Assembly: GCF_023065955.2 (NCBI RefSeq)
Contig: NC_079873.1
Location: 102,648,128 to 102,712,127, forward strand
Origin: Ursus arctos
Taxonomy: Eukaryota; Chordata; Mammalia; Carnivora; Ursidae
Reading direction: 5' to 3'
Length of the DNA: 64,000 nucleotides
Shown: positions 12,901 to 21,854 of the stretch, in pieces
Numbering within the stretch: position 1 is the first letter of the stretch
Layout: each line of letters starts with the position of its first letter
Made by a program: the position numbers and the translations under genes
Notes under the pieces: generated by a model
What the model saw: only the letters and a program-made list of their open reading frames with translations
The model's database searches: none
What the model was told of the DNA's origin: nothing

Positions 12901-13998
12901 CTACTGATTTTAACTTCTTGATTTTTCTGCTTATGTTTTTTTTTTTCCTCTTCTTTGGACTTCAGGGGAAGTTTTTTAAAGATTATTATTTAAATATCTA
13001 AAGGTAGCATTGTTTGGAGTGGAGAAGAGTACTAGACAAGGAAAGGAGCCCTGGGTTCTATTCTCTCTCACTGCTCATAATTTACTTGGGTAAATCACTT
13101 CCCCTCTCCAAGCCAAATTCTGGGGCCAAGGGAGATGACCTTTGCCATTAGCTAGGGCCTTCCAGCTCTGACATTCTGTGATGCCAAAAGAGGATGAGGC
13201 TAACTAAGCATCACAGCCTGGTGCAGTTCAGGATTCAGGGTCAACCTCTGGGTTCCTTAAAACGTCAGTCCTGTGTATCAAGGAGAAGAAAGCAAGGGAT
13301 TAAGAGCTCGAAGAGGGTAGGAGGATCACAACATTCACAGGGACCCACAAATGCCCAGACCTGTGTTGCAGTCACAGTACTGTATAGGAAGACCCACTAA
13401 GGGACAGCAGACCTAGAGCTACTGTAGTGTTCCTACACTACAGGGGCAGTGTCAGGGTGGTTTTTCAATTCCTAGATTGTTGGGTAAGCCGGGGGGGGTG
13501 TCTAATCCGAATTTGTCCCCTCCATTCCCAGATGTCCTCAAGCAGATTGGAACGTCTAAGGTTAGACTGGGGGCATTTGGGGTGCCTTGACGTCTCAGTA
13601 GCTTCACTTACCGCAGCCACATAGAACTATGGCCTGGGCACTAAACTACCAACCAGTTGCCATTAGAGTTTTCCAACTGCACCCCAGGCCTGGCTCGTGA
13701 CAAGTCACTCTTCCTTCCTTTCCAGGTGCGGGTGCTTCCATATCCATTCACCCACCATCAGCAGTTTGAAAGGACCATCCAGACCCCTATAGGATCTACA
13801 TGGAACACGCAGAGGGCCTTCCAAAAGCTGACTATGCCCAAGGTTGTCACCAAGCCAGGTCACATCATTAAGCCTATAAAAGCAGAGGATGTGGGCTACC
13901 GATCTTCCTCAAGGTCGGACCTCTCTGTTGTACAGAGGAATCCAAAACAACTCTCCATACGTCACAAAAAACAGCTGAAGAAAAACTCTGTAGATTGA
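801..13998 (+). CDS. UTP14A: UTP14A, U3 snoRNP / small-subunit processome protein (3' eleven exons, 5' end outside window)
   Basis: The coding sequence is the join of 801-943, 1245-1400, 5911-6030, 6129-6223, 6821-6944, 7028-7105, 7576-7963, 9860-10266, 11018-11211, 11341-11440 and 13726-13998. These exons total 2078 nt, encode about 690 residues and end in TGA. Every intron starts with GT and ends with AG, and codon phases match across each junction. The translation follows human UTP14A as I recall it from about residue 80 to the C-terminus. It includes the family signatures NRQAEQLVFPL, ERMSLKHQNSGKWAK, NPWM, LPGWGEWGG and LPYPFTHH..FERTIQTPIG. The family acts in the nucleolus in the SSU processome, for pre-18S rRNA processing. 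Yeast Utp14 binds and activates the helicase Dhr1 (DHX37 in human). The presence of introns separates it from the intronless UTP14 retrocopies known in mammals. I see no frameshift or premature stop. About 80 N-terminal residues and the promoter lie to the left. Confidence 0.97.
1245..1400 (+). CDS. UTP14A: UTP14A exon, about residues 128-179
   Basis: The exon is 52 codons long and in phase 0 at both ends. The acceptor is TGCTTCAG ending at 1244 and the donor GTGAGT begins at 1401. It carries the conserved N-terminal Utp14 block SKWDPIILKNRQAEQLVFPL, followed by APIEHVLSGWK. An open frame runs through both flanks (about 1188-1493), but the parts outside these splice sites do not match the family, so the exon limits given here are preferred. 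Confidence 0.96.
1401..5910 (+). other. UTP14A 4.5-kb intron with CanSINE, C17 run and L2
   Basis: This intron contains a run of 17 C at 2932-2948 and a minus-strand CanSINE at 2997-3197. About 4000-4900 looks like an old L2 element. Its 3' end at 4780-4900 shows the typical 'gctctatgaggacagg' followed by 'caataaatgtttgtaaattgaat'. No extra exon matching UTP14A is visible. Confidence 0.6.
2997..3197 (-). mobile_element. CanSINE (tRNA-Lys-derived SINE), minus strand
   Basis: Read on the minus strand it begins with the tRNA-like head (GGGTGCCTGGGTGGCTCAG), then the 'tcataatcccagggtcctgggatcgag' type body, a CT-rich part and an A-rich tail. It is flanked by the 13-base target-site duplication AAGATTCATTTTT (2988-3000 and 3201-3213). 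The perfect duplication marks a real insertion. Confidence 0.93.
5911..6030 (+). CDS. UTP14A: UTP14A exon, about residues 180-219
   Basis: The exon is 40 codons in phase 0, with acceptor CCTCCTTAAG ending at 5910 and donor GTAAGT at 6031. It encodes ARTPLEQEVFNLLHKNKQPV and then DPLLTPVEKASLKAMSLEE, nearly identical to human. It follows a 4.5-kb intron, the largest UTP14A intron in the window. Confidence 0.96.
6129..6223 (+). CDS. UTP14A: UTP14A exon, about residues 220-251
   Basis: The acceptor is ATTGTAG ending at 6128 and the donor GTAAGG begins at 6224. The exon ends two bases into a lysine codon that is completed in the next exon. The encoded segment is strongly basic and probably helical, with MRRAELQRARALQSYYEAR followed by REKKIKSKK. 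Such a basic helix would suit contact with pre-rRNA or other processome proteins, which is inference. Confidence 0.95.
6224..6820 (+). other. UTP14A intron, 0.6 kb
   Basis: This short intron begins GTAAGG and ends CACCCTGTAG. I see no repeat or other element in it. The small open frames across it do not match the protein family. Confidence 0.6.
6821..6944 (+). CDS. UTP14A: UTP14A exon, about residues 251-292
   Basis: The acceptor is CACCCTGTAG ending at 6820 and the donor GTGAGG begins at 6945. The first base completes the lysine split from the previous exon. The product continues the helical, charged region: YHKVLKKGKARKAL, then ALEELEKIEKARMM. Heptad-like leucines and alternating charges suggest coiled-coil or long-helix structure. 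Confidence 0.95.
7028..7105 (+). CDS. UTP14A: UTP14A exon, about residues 293-318
   Basis: This short exon of 26 codons is in phase 0, with acceptor CTTTTCAG ending at 7027 and donor GTAAGA at 7106. It holds one of the most conserved stretches of the Utp14 family, ERMSLKHQNSGKWAKSKAIM, followed by AKYDLE. It is read without change from the human protein as I recall it. Confidence 0.96.
7106..7575 (+). other. UTP14A intron, 0.47 kb
   Basis: The intron is purine-rich at first and then contains a T run at 7350-7357. I see no recognisable repeat or gene in it. Confidence 0.55.
7576..7963 (+). CDS. UTP14A: UTP14A exon, about residues 319-448 (acidic region)
   Basis: This 388-bp exon has acceptor CTTCCTCCAG ending at 7575 and donor GTGAGT at 7964, and it ends one base into an aspartate codon. 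It begins with ARQAMQEQLARNKELTQKL. Two acidic, serine-containing tracts follow (DSEEEEEGAEEEGE and SESEEEERPGAEEE), with the conserved NPWM motif between them. A basic EFEERRSLRKK segment comes after. The acidic tracts look disordered, carry CK2-like serine sites, and differ more from human than the neighbouring exons do. Confidence 0.95.
7964..9859 (+). other. UTP14A intron, 1.9 kb
   Basis: The intron contains a MIR-like remnant at about 9580-9680 and a short AT-rich stretch near 9420-9470. Otherwise I see nothing specific. Confidence 0.5.
9860..10266 (+). CDS. UTP14A: UTP14A exon, about residues 448-583
   Basis: The acceptor is TTCCCTCAG ending at 9859 and the donor GTGAGT begins at 10267. 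The exon is low-complexity and charged, with KEVLSELRALSQKL, then EEEPLLLQRPER, VEELEELGKEE and a basic KEKKRKEEMIDLQNLL motif. It ends at a VEEL that joins EDEEE in the next exon. The middle part (SSTRTVPAVQREEPAEV and around) is the least conserved section of the protein against human. Confidence 0.95.
10901..10916 (+). promoter_or_regulatory. Near-consensus CTCF core motif in a UTP14A intron
   Basis: The 16 bases CCCCTAGGGGGCGCTA differ at one position from the common CTCF core CCACTAGGGGGCGCTA. The site lies about 100 bases upstream of the 11018 exon, in the 10267-11017 intron. CTCF is the insulator and loop-anchor protein. Motif orientation matters for loop direction and here the G-rich strand is the + strand. 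Occupancy is not shown by sequence. Confidence 0.6.
11018..11211 (+). CDS. UTP14A: UTP14A exon, about residues 584-648 (conserved C-terminal core)
   Basis: The acceptor is CTTCCCAG ending at 11017 and the donor GTAAGA begins at 11212, with an arginine codon split 2+1. It encodes the conserved C-terminal signatures FAGDDVIRDFLKEKREAV and LTLPGWGEWGG, and ends in the basic string KKRRR that could act as a nuclear or nucleolar signal. In yeast Utp14 the C-terminal part activates the Dhr1 helicase, so this exon probably belongs to the effector region. Confidence 0.96.
11341..11440 (+). CDS. UTP14A: UTP14A exon, about residues 648-681
   Basis: The exon is 100 bp, with acceptor CTGCTTTCCAG ending at 11340 and donor GTGAGG at 11441. 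It completes the split arginine and encodes FLIKTPEGPPRKDKNLPNVI and INEKRNVHAAAHQ. The RKDKNLPNVIINEK block is a deeply conserved part of the family. Confidence 0.96.
11441..13725 (+). other. UTP14A last intron, 2.3 kb
   Basis: It holds one short old CanSINE at 12013-12119, a possible MER5-like remnant at about 11660-11760, several A/T homopolymers and a MIR-like fragment at about 13040-13180. No additional exon is seen. Confidence 0.55.
12013..12119 (+). mobile_element. Short old-type CanSINE, plus strand
   Basis: It has the tRNA-like head with ACCTGGCTGGCTCATTCGGTA, then CTCTTGATCTCAGGGTCATG and GTTCAAGCCCC (B-box like), and ends in an A14 tail. This is the shorter, older subtype without the CT-rich second half. 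Confidence 0.88.
13726..13998 (+). CDS. UTP14A: UTP14A terminal coding exon, about residues 682-771
   Basis: The acceptor TTCCTTTCCAG ends at 13725 and the frame runs to TGA at 13996-13998. It encodes VRVLPYPFTHHQQFERTIQT, PIGSTWNTQRAFQKL and the basic tail RHKKQLKKNSVD, closely matching the human C-terminus. The upstream intron is 2.3 kb and carries one old CanSINE. Confidence 0.97.
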   Translation: MRVLPYPFTHHQQFERTIQTPIGSTWNTQRAFQKLTMPKVVTKPGHIIKPIKAEDVGYRSSSRSDLSVVQRNPKQLSIRHKKQLKKNSVD

Positions 13999-14165
13999 AT
14001 TTCTGGAGGAGTGACGTCTTGGTGCCCAGAACTAGGAGCCTCCTACTGCTCTTCCATTGGCCGGATTTGACTCCCAGCTGCAGGATCAATTCCCAGACTG
14101 GCTTAGCACACTCTTAGTGTAGTTAAGCCACATTTTAGAAATAAATGCATTTTTATCTATTTAAC
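13999..14165 (+). other. UTP14A: UTP14A 3' UTR
   Basis: About 165 bases of non-coding sequence follow the TGA. A canonical AATAAA lies at 14140-14145 and cleavage is expected some 15-25 bases later, followed by T/G-rich sequence. No other AATAAA occurs between the stop and this site. A short 3' UTR agrees with the human gene. The exact cleavage site is inferred. Confidence 0.8.
14140..14145 (+). terminator. UTP14A: Poly(A) signal of UTP14A (AATAAA)
   Basis: A perfect AATAAA hexamer lies 142 bases after the stop codon and is followed within about 40 bases by a T-rich and GT-containing stretch. It is the first such signal on the sense strand after the coding sequence. Confidence 0.85.
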
Positions 14166-15540
14166 TGGAATGTATTCTATGTCGTCACAAGTCAGGACAC
14201 CTTTCGGTGCTCACCATGGCATTTCTGCAGTCACACTTGTCAGGAAACCTCACTTTCTCACCAAGGATTATGTAGTTAGTCCTATATTAAAGTAGAGAGA
14301 AGTTACCAGAGCCTGTGATCTTAAATACATATCAGACATGATCCCCTAAAACACACTTGAGTCAGGAATAATGACTAAATACCGTATACTCTTAACCTCT
14401 GAACCTTAAAAGCAGCATGCATGAACCATGCAATTGGATTGGGCCCTGGGCTGGTCCTCCAGTGGTGCTAAAGCTGGCCTTAGCTTTAGTCCAGCCACTA
14501 CTGTTGTTTTCATGTGGGAGCCTCCGAGCTTGCAGGGGTTGTTGTCTAAAGTAGTTGGCACTTCTTTTCTCATTCTTAAGACAATTTTTACCTTTACCTT
14601 AAATATGAGGTAGATGAGCTTCCAAAAGTAAAGTTCTGTTCCCTTTCCTTCCTAACTCAGTACCAGCCTCTCTCTCCAACTGCTGTATGGCAGTTCACCG
14701 GCGCTTCTCAGCTCTGAAGAACTTGCCTGTCTTTGGTTGACAAATATATATATGGAAGGAGCCCCTGTACCCGGGATTTCTAACAAGGAATTGGAGAAAC
14801 TTACTAAGATTCCAAAAGGACATAACCACTACTGTGCTACATTCCCTGGCCCTTTAAGTCCAAGATGTGGGTTCATTTTTGTGTGTCTACAGAGCCTTCT
14901 GAGAATTTGATGGAAGTTATGAACCCTCCCCAGAAAAATGCACAAACATGTACACGATTTTACACACAGTTCGAGGAACTTTACAGACATTTAGAATCCC
15001 TGGGCCAAAAGCTCTGCAACTCCACCGAGTTTTCTTTCGCAATCCTTCCCCAAATGGATATGGCCCTGGTTTCCAAGCACACCACTCTTCAAATCCGTTC
15101 CAAAATGTTTAGACCTCAAAGGTAACTAGTCCTGATACCTTTATTTTATAGGTGAAAGAATGCAGAGTAGAGTGATATATCCAGCGCTACACATTAATGA
15201 CTAGCGTAGGCGCTAAGAACCCAGACTAATGCCTAAGCCAAAAGCCACACCATAAATTTCTATGAAACTCCCGATGGTAGCTGCGGGCCCTTAACACCAT
15301 TGCGTATTTTCTCAAGAGGCAGCCCGGGGCTGGAAAGGGAAATGAGTATGTTGATCGTGTTTAGAGCCCAGGATGTATTTTTAAGTTTTTCATTGGTTTG
15401 AGATTATCCTCGATCAACTTGCTGGGTGACACTTAAGTAGCTGGGGGGGGGGGAGACCTGTGCCCACTCCTGTCTCTGTTTAAGAGACTATAACCTTATC
15501 TTCACTCTTTTGCGCACAAAGCTGCCACCTCTGTTCCACC
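14166..15540. other. Intergenic sequence after UTP14A
   Basis: I recognise no gene or clear repeat apart from a G13 run near 15445-15457. Short open frames here (for example 14865-15125) show no family resemblance. Confidence 0.5.
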
Positions 15541-15698
15541 CACCCCCAAAACTGAAGCGCCCAATCAAGTGCCCCCAGTAAACGGCCAATCCTCATCTAC
15601 TTTCCCGGGACCCTCCTCAGCTCCGTGTGCTCCCCGCGGCCCAGGAGTGATGCAAGCGACCCCATCCTTCAAAGGGGAGGGCAGGGGCTGGAACGTGC

Positions 15699-15704
15699 TA
15701 TAAA
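15699..15704 (+). promoter_or_regulatory. TATA box with upstream CCAAT boxes
   Basis: A TATAAA in the context GCTATAAACG lies 109-134 bases downstream of two CCAAT boxes (15561-15565 and 15586-15590). This spacing is normal for a TATA promoter reading rightwards, with a start expected near 15730. Activity is inference. Confidence 0.4.
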
Positions 15705-16422
15705 CGACGCCCACTCCCAGCCTTTCAAGCCCCCAAACGGATTCGATTGTTGTTCCGTGGAGCTTTTTTTTTTTTCTTTTCTTCCTCCGAACCTCCGAAG
15801 TGTTCTCCCTTCCCATTGGCCAAAGCTGCCCCTTGACGCCACCCTGGCCTTGCTAGCTGATTGGTCCATTCTGGATGTGCCCAAGCCTTTTTCCCAGGGT
15901 GTGGCGCCCCCCCCCCGCCCCCAACAGGGTTCTGACCCCTGGCTCCTCCCTTCCCCCCCCAAGCCCCCCTCTCTGTTCCGAATGGTACCGCCCTGGCTCG
16001 GCTCCCCCACGGCCCAGGCCGCTGCCCTTAGGGCCCCCGGACGGGGCGGGGCACGCTGGGGACGGGCAGAGGGCGGTGGTGGCGCCTTCCTGCCGAGCCT
16101 GAGGCCGCCCCCGCCACCCTTCTCCAGCCTTCATAGGTCCCACTTTCCCCTGGGCAGTTTTCTTCCTGCCATGGGAGCCCCGTCCCGTCTGTGCGGGTCC
16201 CCACCGTGGTCTTTTGGTCATCCCGATCAGCAGTGTTAAATTCCTGCCCTCGGCGCTCCACACACGCCCATCCGCCTCCACCCTCCGGTTCTTGCAGCAC
16301 TCCCTTTCCCCGTATCTGCTCACCCTTCCCCTCCCGAGCCTGCCTAAGCCCCCGCCCCCCTTCCTCGAGGACTGTCCATCCCCAGAATCCCCCTCCCTGC
16401 GTGTGGCCATTCCTCCCAACGG

Positions 16423-16485
16423 CCTCCCCTTCGTGGCCTCCCCTCCCCTTCGTGGCCTCCCCTCCCCTTCGTGGCCAATGTGGTG
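16423..16485. repeat. Short 19-bp minisatellite, about three units
   Basis: The unit CCCCTCCCCTTCGTGGCCT or a rotation of it repeats with period 19 for about three copies inside CpG island 1. It is perfect over most of its length. Confidence 0.8.
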
Positions 16486-19082
16486 GAGCACTCCCGGCCG
16501 ACCCCCCCCTTTCTCCGTACCCCCGCGCTCCCTTCTTATGTTGTCCCTTCACGTCCCTCTCTAAGTCCCTCCCACACCGTGACCCCCCCTACACTCATAC
16601 CCCTCCTTCCGAGGCGTCCCCCGGCGCCCCTCCCCTATCCCCGCTTGTCTATGCCCCTCCCACCCACCCCGTCCTTTTGTCTCCTCTTTGGTCTCTAAGT
16701 CCCCCGCCCCTCCCTCACTCCCGCCCTCGCTCCCTGCGAGCACACTCTTATCTTCCCCAGGTCCCAGCGCCCCGCCCCCTGGCCGCGCCCCGCCAGCCCC
16801 CTCCCTCCCGCGGCCCCATCTCCGCCCTCCGCGCTCCGCCCTCCCCCCCGCGGCTCCGGCCCGCCAGCCGGGCCGACCTCCAGGTTCCCGGCTCGCTCCT
16901 CCTGCCGCCGCCGCCGCCGCCGCCTCTCCCCAACCCACCCTTCCCGGGCCGGCGGCTCTCGCTCCCGCGCTCTTCCCCCGCACACGCGCTCCCCCCGCCC
17001 CGCCTCGCTCGCTCGCCCAGGCCCTGCAGCGGCCCGGCCCGGAGCTGCAAGCAGCCCGCCCTCGGGGGAGCCTTGGCTCCCCGCACCTCGCCGGCGGGTG
17101 CACGACCTGGGAGCGCGAACCCGGGCCGGGTCGCCCCTGCCCAGCCCAGCCTGGCCCGCGGAAGCCGCCCGTCGGAAGTGTTTGGGCGATGGGCCGGCCG
17201 CGGCGCCTCCCGCAGCCCAGGCCTGGCTGGAGCGCCCGGGGAGACGCCGCGACCCGACCGCCTGGGAAGGTTTTACACGAGCCTCCTCCCGGCTCCCTCC
17301 CCAAACCTGTGTCACCAAGGCGCAATGCGCGTACCTGGGACTTGAGACTGGAGGGACGGGGTGGGGTGGGGGGGACTGTCCCGAAAATTCCTCAAGGGAC
17401 CTCAGCTGCGGACCGCGAGGCCCGGCGGGGCGAGGGCCAGTGACACGCCCGGCCACCCAGGCAGAAAAGGCGAGCCCACGCCGAGCGCCTCGGCCCTCGC
17501 CACCTGGCCCGAGTCTCCCCACCACGCCGAACAGAGCGATGTTGCCTCTGGCCCTTTGTACTGACCCGCGTGGAGGACTGGCATAAACCCTCAATCCGGG
17601 GTTGGGGACACCACTCAGGTGGACGGAAAACTCAGCCATGTGCCAATGGGCACTTTAAAGAAATGTCTGTTCGGTGATGCCCAAGTTGACCATGTTTCCT
17701 CTGCTGAACCTCTTCTGGGCCCTCACTAAGTCTTACGTATTTACTCACCAGACTAGAAGCTCTTTGAAGGGGGCCCTGTTAGTCGCTGTGGTTCAATCAA
17801 TGGATCCCTTGTGACTGGCGGACAAGTGTCTGTGTTTGTTAACCGCCTGCCTCTGGGATCTGTGTCATTATTGTGTGCCTTAAGGTTGTAAACTTGGGAG
17901 GGCCAGGACTGGGTAGGGATTATTAGCTCGTGCCAGGCACAGCATGATGCCCAAAGAGATGGGCCATGAATGTTTTTTGACTGATGGAGCTAATTATGCA
18001 GGAGGCAGATGCTTACCTCCTCCTGGTCCCCAGAACTCCCAGTTCCAGAGCTGGTTGTCGTGAGAAAGAAACTAAGGAGCTGCCTTAGCTCACTCCCAAT
18101 CCAAGACTGATATGCTGGGGCCAGATCCCGTCGCACTCACTATCAAGACACATGGCATGATGTGACTTTCTAGTACTGGGAATGGGTTTGCAGGGAGCCA
18201 TACACTCTCCACTGTAACTCCCATCAGTTTGCAACTGGATCTGGGAGGAAGGAAGTAGCCAGTTTTTTCTGTGTGAAGCAAACTGTCCCATATAAGGATC
18301 AAACCTGTAGTTCCCTCATCCATTTCCCCCAAGGCCAAGCTAAACCCCAATCTGTCAAGGCAGGAGGCTACAAACAACTAGACACCGTCAACGGCAGTTA
18401 ACTCCAGGGGTGGAGGGACAGTGGAAGTGCCCCTTCCTCCCATTTATGGATCCAAGATTCACCCTGTACTTTGCAGCAGCTCGTTTGTAACCTGGTCACT
18501 TTGAGAGTCATTCCAGCTCCCTGCCCAGCTCCCTCCCAGGCAGACAGGTCCTCTCTGTCTTTACTCAGCCCTACACTGTCTTCACCCAAGCCAGCCTGCT
18601 CTAAATGGACATGGTCAGTGATCCAAGCAGAAACTGAAACAGTAACAATTGGACAGTGTCAAGAGACTCGGGCAGAGATGCCTCGGAGCGCCCGACCCCC
18701 TCCTCTGCCTTGGCACAGATGTTCTTATTGTCCTGGAAAGAAATAGGAAATTCCCTCCCCAAGCGTGGAAGCAGGGGTGCTCCAGGGCTTAGCCCCCAAG
18801 AACAGAATTGCCAGCCCAGCCCAGCCTCTCTGCCTCCTCGTTATTCAGAATAGGACTGTCACCATTCCTTTTCCTCATCCTAGCCAAGGTTGGCTCCCTG
18901 GGCCATTTGTCCCCCTCACCAAGGAGATTAAGGGGAGTGGGACTAGAGCTGCATGAGAGGATTACTAATATCTGGGTGGTTCTCTTTAGGGACCGTTAGC
19001 ACATCAAAATACATATTTGGAAAATGCTCACAACACCGGGAGAAAAACAGTAAACACAGTGTCACTTTGCCAGGCTCAACAG

Positions 19083-19115
19083 TTTTGTTTTGTTTTGTTT
19101 TGTTTTGTTTTGTTT
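19083..19115 (+). repeat. (TTTTG)n microsatellite
   Basis: A pure run of six to seven TTTTG units is followed by an A-rich flank. Confidence 0.95.
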
Positions 19116-21803
19116 AAATGCTAATGGCCTCAAATGGGGAGCAGCATCCATCAGTTAAATAAACAAGCCATTAGACTGAGACTAGAAGTGTCAACACATG
19201 ACTAATCTACTAATTGTGAGCTGGTGAGGAGCAAGGCAGCAAAGCACGCTAGAGACTGTGGAGTAGGCAGCTGCAACACCCGGTAAGTGGGTTTGGGAGC
19301 CAGTAAGACCTGAGTTTGAATCCTGTCTCTACCAATTGTTAGCTGTGTGGCCTTCTGTTTCTCACTCTGTATAATGGGGACACTAGCAGTACCTACATCG
19401 CAGGGCTGTTGTGGGGATGAACCGAGATACTACAAGTTCTTGCTACTGAGCGTTTAATGCCTGTTAGCTGTTATTGGTAACAATAAAGTACGTAGTAAAT
19501 GGTAGACATTCAAAAAAATGTCAGCAATAAAGATGAAAAAGAAATGACTTATGGTTGCTAGATATGAGCCATAAAAGGTGAACGTGGACCCCTAGTGGGA
19601 CCCTGGTGTCCCCACACCCTCCCAAACACAACTGGCAAAGGGATGCTTTTGGTTGGTTAATTCCAACTTCATAAAGCCATCACTTTAACCAGAGATTAGC
19701 CCCACCCCTTAAGGATCACTGTCCTGTGCCAGGGTTGCTGGGTTCTGGGGCCTTCCCTCCTAAGAAGCTTGTGTTAAGCTGGCCCTGGCAGGGGAAGGGC
19801 AGCCTGGCAGCATCCTGGGCATCCTTCCCCAGCCTGCCAGACCTGTCCTATAAAGAGTATTCTGGGCTTTTCTTGACTGCCTCTTTCCTGTTGTGTGTAG
19901 AGACAGGTGGGAATCACAGTATTGAGAGGGGCCAGAGTGAGGAGGAGGGAGGGCAGAGAGGGGTACACAGGACCCCCAAGAGAGAGAACTGTGACCTGGA
20001 CAAAGTGGTTGGTCTTCGCTTCCTTGCCCCATCCTCTCTTTTTGAAGCCCATTGTCTTCCCCATCACCTACCAAGGTCGGTCCTCAGCCAAATGGAGTCT
20101 CCCTCTTTGCTTGCCAGCCCTGTTCTCCCTCACTGACGCTCCACTCTCCCCTCATCCCTTCCAGTTCAGAGAGTCTTGCTCTCCACCTGGAAGACTGGCA
20201 AGTCCTAGTTTAGATAAACCTTTCTGCACAGGTAAAGAGTTAAGTTAACAGTGACTTAACATGCCACCTCCTTCCCTGGTCTTGTAGCTGCATAGTGGAC
20301 TCTTTAACTTAAAAAAAAAATCCTCAAGGTGGCTAGAAAATTATGAAAACAGACCACACCACGGGGCTTTCTGGGCCTTCCACAGGCCTGAGGTGGCTCG
20401 GGTGGGGAAAACTTCCACCCTTCATTGTCCATCGTGCTGCTTTGCCTGCTTGTATGCTCTGCCTTGAACTCAGGCCCCTGAGCAGACTAACCAGACCCCA
20501 CCAGGCCCTCCCCTCTGCAGTTCTGCACCTGGAGTGCCCCCCCCCCCCCCGGCAACGAGGTTAGTTCTCAAGCTCCATTCTCCACCATCCACATCTCCCA
20601 GCTGAGCCCTGAAACAGGCCCCTTCGTGGCTCTGCACTTAAGCAGCAGAGAGCCGGTTAACTTGATTGATGAAGCCCTCTCCACACCTGCTAACTGAGTG
20701 CTAAAGGGTTAAAATATATTCTCCCTCCTGCCACGCCCAACTGGACTGCAGTTCTCAAAGCACACCAGTCACATTCTGTTCCAAAGTCTGTGCGGCTGGC
20801 ACCTGTTTGTTCTCTGAGCCTGGACCACTATAACCAACCCCCCCCCCCATTCTCTGCAAATCAAATTATCTTTCTCAAAGGATGGGCTGAACCGTGCCCC
20901 TGCCTCCAGGAAGTGGCCTACCCCTGCTGCAGGTGAGGTCACCTTTCCCTCCAGCAAGGGTGCGCAGCATCTCCTAGTCCTCTTTGAGGGCATCCTTGCC
21001 TGTTCTGCCTGACATAAAAATTAGTTGCTGGCTTGTTTCTCTTCTATGAAATAAATGTAACCTTCTCCTGGACAAGAAGTGCTTCGCTTTCTTTTATAGT
21101 TTGTTTCGATTTCCAAGCTACACAAAGAAATGGATCATGCAATGAACTCCCGCACCTGGATTCCACAACTGTCAAGGTTTTGCCACATTTGTTTCTGCTT
21201 CATGTTTGTGTCCCCCTCCCACAACCACAGTGCCTCCCACTGCCTTGAACAGTACTTTCAACAAAGGAGGCAAACGTGGGTAATTCAGGCTCACAGGGCA
21301 GGCTCCTGGGGATGACATGGGCTGGGGAAGTGGGCAACTCCTACAAGAAGTATGTCCCTATTATGAGCTGGGCGCTTTACAGTGTATCTCGTTTCACCCT
21401 CACCACAACCTTATCGGGTTGGTACTGTGATGCCCATGGTACAGATGAGGAATGAGGCTCAGCGAGGTGAAGGGTCCCCCAGATGGGCAGGGCAGAGCTG
21501 GGATTTGAATCCAAGTCCTATGCCATTCTCCCTGGGCCATGCAGCCTCCCTCAAAGGGTGCCAAACGGGCTGGCACCTGCTCTGCTTCAGTTTTACAGAG
21601 TACAAGACATGCTTTGTGTGTGCCCTTACAGAGTAGTGTGCGTGCACACACGCACGCACACCCACGCAGCGAGCCGCATGTTCGCGGTAGGATTGTAAAA
21701 TAATACACTGAGTTTTATCTGTGGGATCAGTCAGCTCATTTTAGAAGTCACCGTTTAGCCCTGAAAGCATGGAGGGGGAAGTGCAAGGGGGCAGAGGGCT
21801 GAG

Positions 21804-21806
<3 letters not shown>

Positions 21807-21850
<44 letters not shown>
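21807..21850 (+). repeat. (TG)n microsatellite, 22 units
   Basis: This is an uninterrupted TG dinucleotide tract. Such tracts are usually length-polymorphic. Confidence 0.97.

Positions 21851-21854
<4 letters not shown>

Larger units (their letters stand above)
15580..17560. promoter_or_regulatory. Orphan CpG island 1, 1.5 kb downstream of UTP14A
   Basis: The stretch is very GC-rich with frequent CpG, SP1-like GGGGCGGGG and CCGCCC boxes, and no interspersed repeat. Two CCAAT boxes lie at 15561 and 15586 and two ATTGG (reverse CCAAT) boxes at 15815 and 15860. A TATAAA lies at 15699-15704. The + strand is C-rich to about 17.05 kb and becomes more G-rich after that. The long open frames here on both strands are a by-product of stop-poor GC-rich sequence. 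The island is promoter-like, but its transcript is unknown. Confidence 0.75.

Noticed and set aside
16191..17345. A 384-codon forward open frame plus several reverse ones in CpG island 1
   Set aside because: They have the same GC-rich composition effect. The peptides are proline/serine-rich and without domains, and competing frames exist on both strands.
20228..20250. A small inverted repeat GTTAAGT...ACTTAAC considered as an HNF1-like or hairpin site
   Set aside because: The seven-base arms are short, the match to HNF1 is poor and no context supports a function.
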